Source: Methanosarcina sp.
GTDB lineage: Archaea; Halobacteriota; Methanosarcinia; Methanosarcinales; Methanosarcinaceae
Reading direction: 5' to 3'
Length of the DNA: 6,577 nt
NCBI GenBank assembly: GCA_017883485.1
Contig: JADGNM010000149.1
Coordinates: 1-6,577 of the forward strand
Shown piece after piece: positions 4,969-6,577 of the stretch (within the stretch, counting starts at the first letter, position 1; every line of letters begins with the position of its first letter). The notes beneath the pieces are model-generated. The model saw only the letters and a list, made by a program, of their open reading frames with translations. It made no database searches and was not told the origin of the DNA. A program made the position numbers and the translations under genes.

Positions 4969-5736
4969 ATGAGCAAAAAGGTTTTTGTCGGGGTTGACGG
5001 CTGCGGTGCAGGGTGGTTTGCAGTTTTCCTGATTGCGGAGAATGAAAAAAACTGCGAATGGAAAATCGAGCTTTTCCCTAAATTTTCGTTTCTTATCGAC
5101 TTCCTGAAAAAGGAATATGAGCAAGTAGATTTCCTTATCCTGATCGATATCCCTATTGGCTTAAAATCCAGAGGCAATGGAGAACGTCTTTCCGACCTTG
5201 GAGCACGCAGAATTCTAAAAGCCAGGAAATCCAGTATCTTTCCCGTACCCTGCAGGGAGGCCGTGTATGCGGGAAGTTATGAAAAGGCCTGTAAGGTCAA
5301 TAAAGAGCTTGCAGGAAAAAGTATCTCGAAGCAGGCCTGGAATATCGTTCCCAAAATCCGAGATGTGGACAGTTTCCTTATTGAAAATGAAATTTTCAGA
5401 GAAAAAGTAAAGGAAGTGGCACCTGAAATCTGCTTCCAGGCACTCACAGGTCTTCCGATGGAATATTCGAAAAAAAGTCTTGAAGGCTTTTTAGAGAGGA
5501 TTAAAGCCCTTAGAACAGTTTGCCAGTTCACGGATGAAATTGTCGAAGCTGCGATTTCAAAGTACAGGCGAAAAGAAGTCGCAAAAGATGACATTCTCGA
5601 TGCTCTTGCCGCTGCAATCACTGCAAAAATGGGGTGCGAGTACGGGTTTGAGTATGTGCCCTGGCAGCCTGAGACCGACAGTGAAGGGCTGAAAATTCAG
5701 ATGGTTTACTGTATCCAAAAGTCAACCGGAGTCTAA
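4969..5736 (+). CDS. DUF429 family protein (RNase H-like fold, function unknown)
   Basis: The gene encodes a 255-aa soluble protein of the DUF429 / COG2410 family, predicted to have an RNase H-like fold; no biochemical role is established to my knowledge. Family landmarks are VFVGVDGCGAGWF (5-17, Asp10), LILIDIPIGL (56-65, Asp60), SSIFPVPCREAVY (88-100), SKQAWNIVPKIRDVD (120-134), APEICFQALTG (151-161, Glu153) and the C-terminal acidic motif AKDDILDALAAAIT (205-218, Asp207/208/211). The spaced acidic residues Asp10, Asp60, Glu153 and Asp208/211 fit a metal-binding RNase H-like site, which is inference. Length is normal and the frame intact, ending in TAA. ATG4969 is chosen because GVDGC must lie near the N-terminus. 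No clear ribosome site precedes it, so a leaderless transcript is possible. It is monocistronic, convergent with the regulator at 5812, and shows no link to the glycan operon. Confidence 0.85.
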   Translation: MSKKVFVGVDGCGAGWFAVFLIAENEKNCEWKIELFPKFSFLIDFLKKEYEQVDFLILIDIPIGLKSRGNGERLSDLGARRILKARKSSIFPVPCREAVYAGSYEKACKVNKELAGKSISKQAWNIVPKIRDVDSFLIENEIFREKVKEVAPEICFQALTGLPMEYSKKSLEGFLERIKALRTVCQFTDEIVEAAISKYRRKEVAKDDILDALAAAITAKMGCEYGFEYVPWQPETDSEGLKIQMVYCIQKSTGV

Positions 5737-5782
5737 TTCCAGGTTAAGCCATGAGAGATAAAATGTTAGAGATTTAATTCAG

Positions 5783-5789
5783 AAAAAAA
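5783..5789 (-). terminator. Oligo-T terminator of the regulator gene
   Basis: Seven consecutive T residues on the minus strand lie about 23 nt past the regulator's TGA (5812). Archaeal RNA polymerase terminates at such U-tracts without needing a hairpin. No equally good T-tract follows the DUF429 stop on the plus strand. Confidence 0.45.
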
Positions 5790-5811
5790 TGGGACTTACA
5801 CTATTCAATTT

Positions 5812-6577
5812 TCACATGAAATCTTCTTCGTTCAGGGGTTCGGCCGTTTCCATGCAGTGTTGGAAAAGCTCCTTTCCCCAGAGTAAAGCTTTTTCCCCAA
5901 AACACATGATAATCTGATCCCTTAATTTGCCATCGGTTTCAAAAAGTTTGAATGCAAGAAATCGGTCCGTTACAATGACTAAAGGAATACTTGCCTTTTT
6001 TCGTAAAATAAACAGTTTTGAGTTTTTAGTCTTGGATAGCCTTTTTGCCTCATCCTGATAACCCGAAAATAATCGTTTTGCAACATTTTCCGTCATGCAG
6101 AGTGTAACTTCAGCTTCCTTTTCCGCAAGATTCGCATAGATCGAAGGAGATTCAGGGTGAAAATAAGATACAAAAGTCATAATTTCTTTTGAGGCCAGCA
6201 TATTTTCCAGGAGTATTTTAGGGGTTTCAGCCAGATATTCGGCGCCAGGTTCCAGCAGTTCGAAATGCCCGAGTTCATCTATTCTCTCCAGCAGAAAATC
6301 CGGAATCGAAGTTAAATCATGGGTCCTCCAATACTCAATGTTCTGTTCAAAGACCTCAACCGTATTGAGCAGAGGCTCCACGTTTTCGATTATTATTTCT
6401 CCTTTTTGGATAACCTGTATATTTTACTTTCTTCGGTTATCAGATCGTAGTCTTTCATCTTTTTAACATGAGGCTGGATTGAACTGGCATCCACTTTGAA
6501 CAGCTTTTTTATTGTGTCAATATCTCCGGGTTGTTTTTTCAAGAAGAGCAGAAGATCCTTTCTTTTGTCTGAAGAGA
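5812..6577 (-). pseudogene. FilR1/DUF1724-type winged-helix regulator, frameshifted and cut by the window edge
   Basis: Two minus-strand frames make one protein. The upstream piece (6575 to the TAA at 6393-6395) reads SDKRKDLLLFLKKQPGDID, then IKKLFKVDASSIQPHVKKM and YDLITEESKIYRLSKK, a typical winged-helix DNA-binding domain (recognition helix near ASSIQPHVKKM). The downstream piece continues GEIIIENVEPLLNTVEVF, IEYWRTHDLTSIPDFLLERI, and the ligand-type middle and C-terminal domain of the FilR1/DUF1724 family (PF08350), ending at TGA5812. Such proteins are dimeric ArsR-like regulators, some controlling methanogenesis genes. At 6399-6404 the sequence AAGGAG replaces the expected AAGGGAG; one missing G shifts the frame. 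A -1 slip on AAA-AAG would restore exactly K-K-G-E-I-I-I. The GTG at 6381 is an internal Val codon, not a start. The N-terminal few residues lie outside the window. This may be a pseudogene, an assembly error or, less likely, programmed frameshifting. Confidence 0.75.

Noticed and set aside
4863..5177. Minus-strand open frames over the start of the DUF429 gene
   Set aside because: Antisense to a conserved protein with clear motifs; no family features or ribosome sites.
5812..6381. A complete 189-aa protein starting at GTG6381
   Set aside because: The GTG is an internal Val codon. Family homology continues upstream through 6402 and then, after the frameshift, into the winged-helix domain.

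Overview
The window looks like chromosomal DNA from a Methanosarcina-type methanogenic archaeon. The evidence is a winged-helix regulator of the FilR1/DUF1724 type that is greatly expanded in Methanosarcinales, a DUF429 protein, a DUF1328 (UPF0391) small membrane protein relic, strong GGAGGT-type ribosome binding sites with TTG/ATG starts, and long AT-rich intergenic DNA. This is a protein-level judgement; there is no rRNA or marker gene here.

Layout. Positions 1-4000 hold a minus-strand glycan operon transcribed right to left. It runs from a 795-aa GT4 glycosyltransferase fused to a C-terminal alpha/alpha-toroid-like domain (3989-1602), to a GH130 glycosidase/mannoside-phosphorylase-like gene (1596-556), to the N-terminal third of a second GT4 glycosyltransferase (462-22). 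The second GT4 is cut off at about position 90, where its frame enters a sequence repeated at 4052-4077. Positions 3990-4968 contain no intact gene: several palindromes, a 63-bp inverted-repeat unit, a decayed DUF1328 gene (4356-4232) and a very AT-rich stretch. A plus-strand DUF429 gene follows (4969-5736). It converges on a minus-strand FilR1-type regulator (5812 to beyond the right edge) that carries a one-base frameshift.

The most interesting point is the GH130 gene. It is one continuous 346-codon frame interrupted only by a TAG at 832-834, exactly where the family normally has Trp. In Pyl-encoding methanogens UAG can be decoded as pyrrolysine, so this is either a Trp-to-amber nonsense mutation or a Pyl-containing carbohydrate enzyme. 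The upstream glycosyltransferase also ends in TAG, followed two codons later by a TGA that overlaps the GH130 start (ATGA), so readthrough there would be harmless.

Four of the six recognisable genes carry a lesion (truncation, amber codon, lost ATG plus frameshift, frameshift). The region is therefore either a decaying accessory locus or an assembly with point errors. If functional, the operon would make or remodel a mannose-type cell-surface or storage glycan: two cytoplasmic GT4 enzymes plus a GH130 enzyme. That pathway role is inferred from gene company only.
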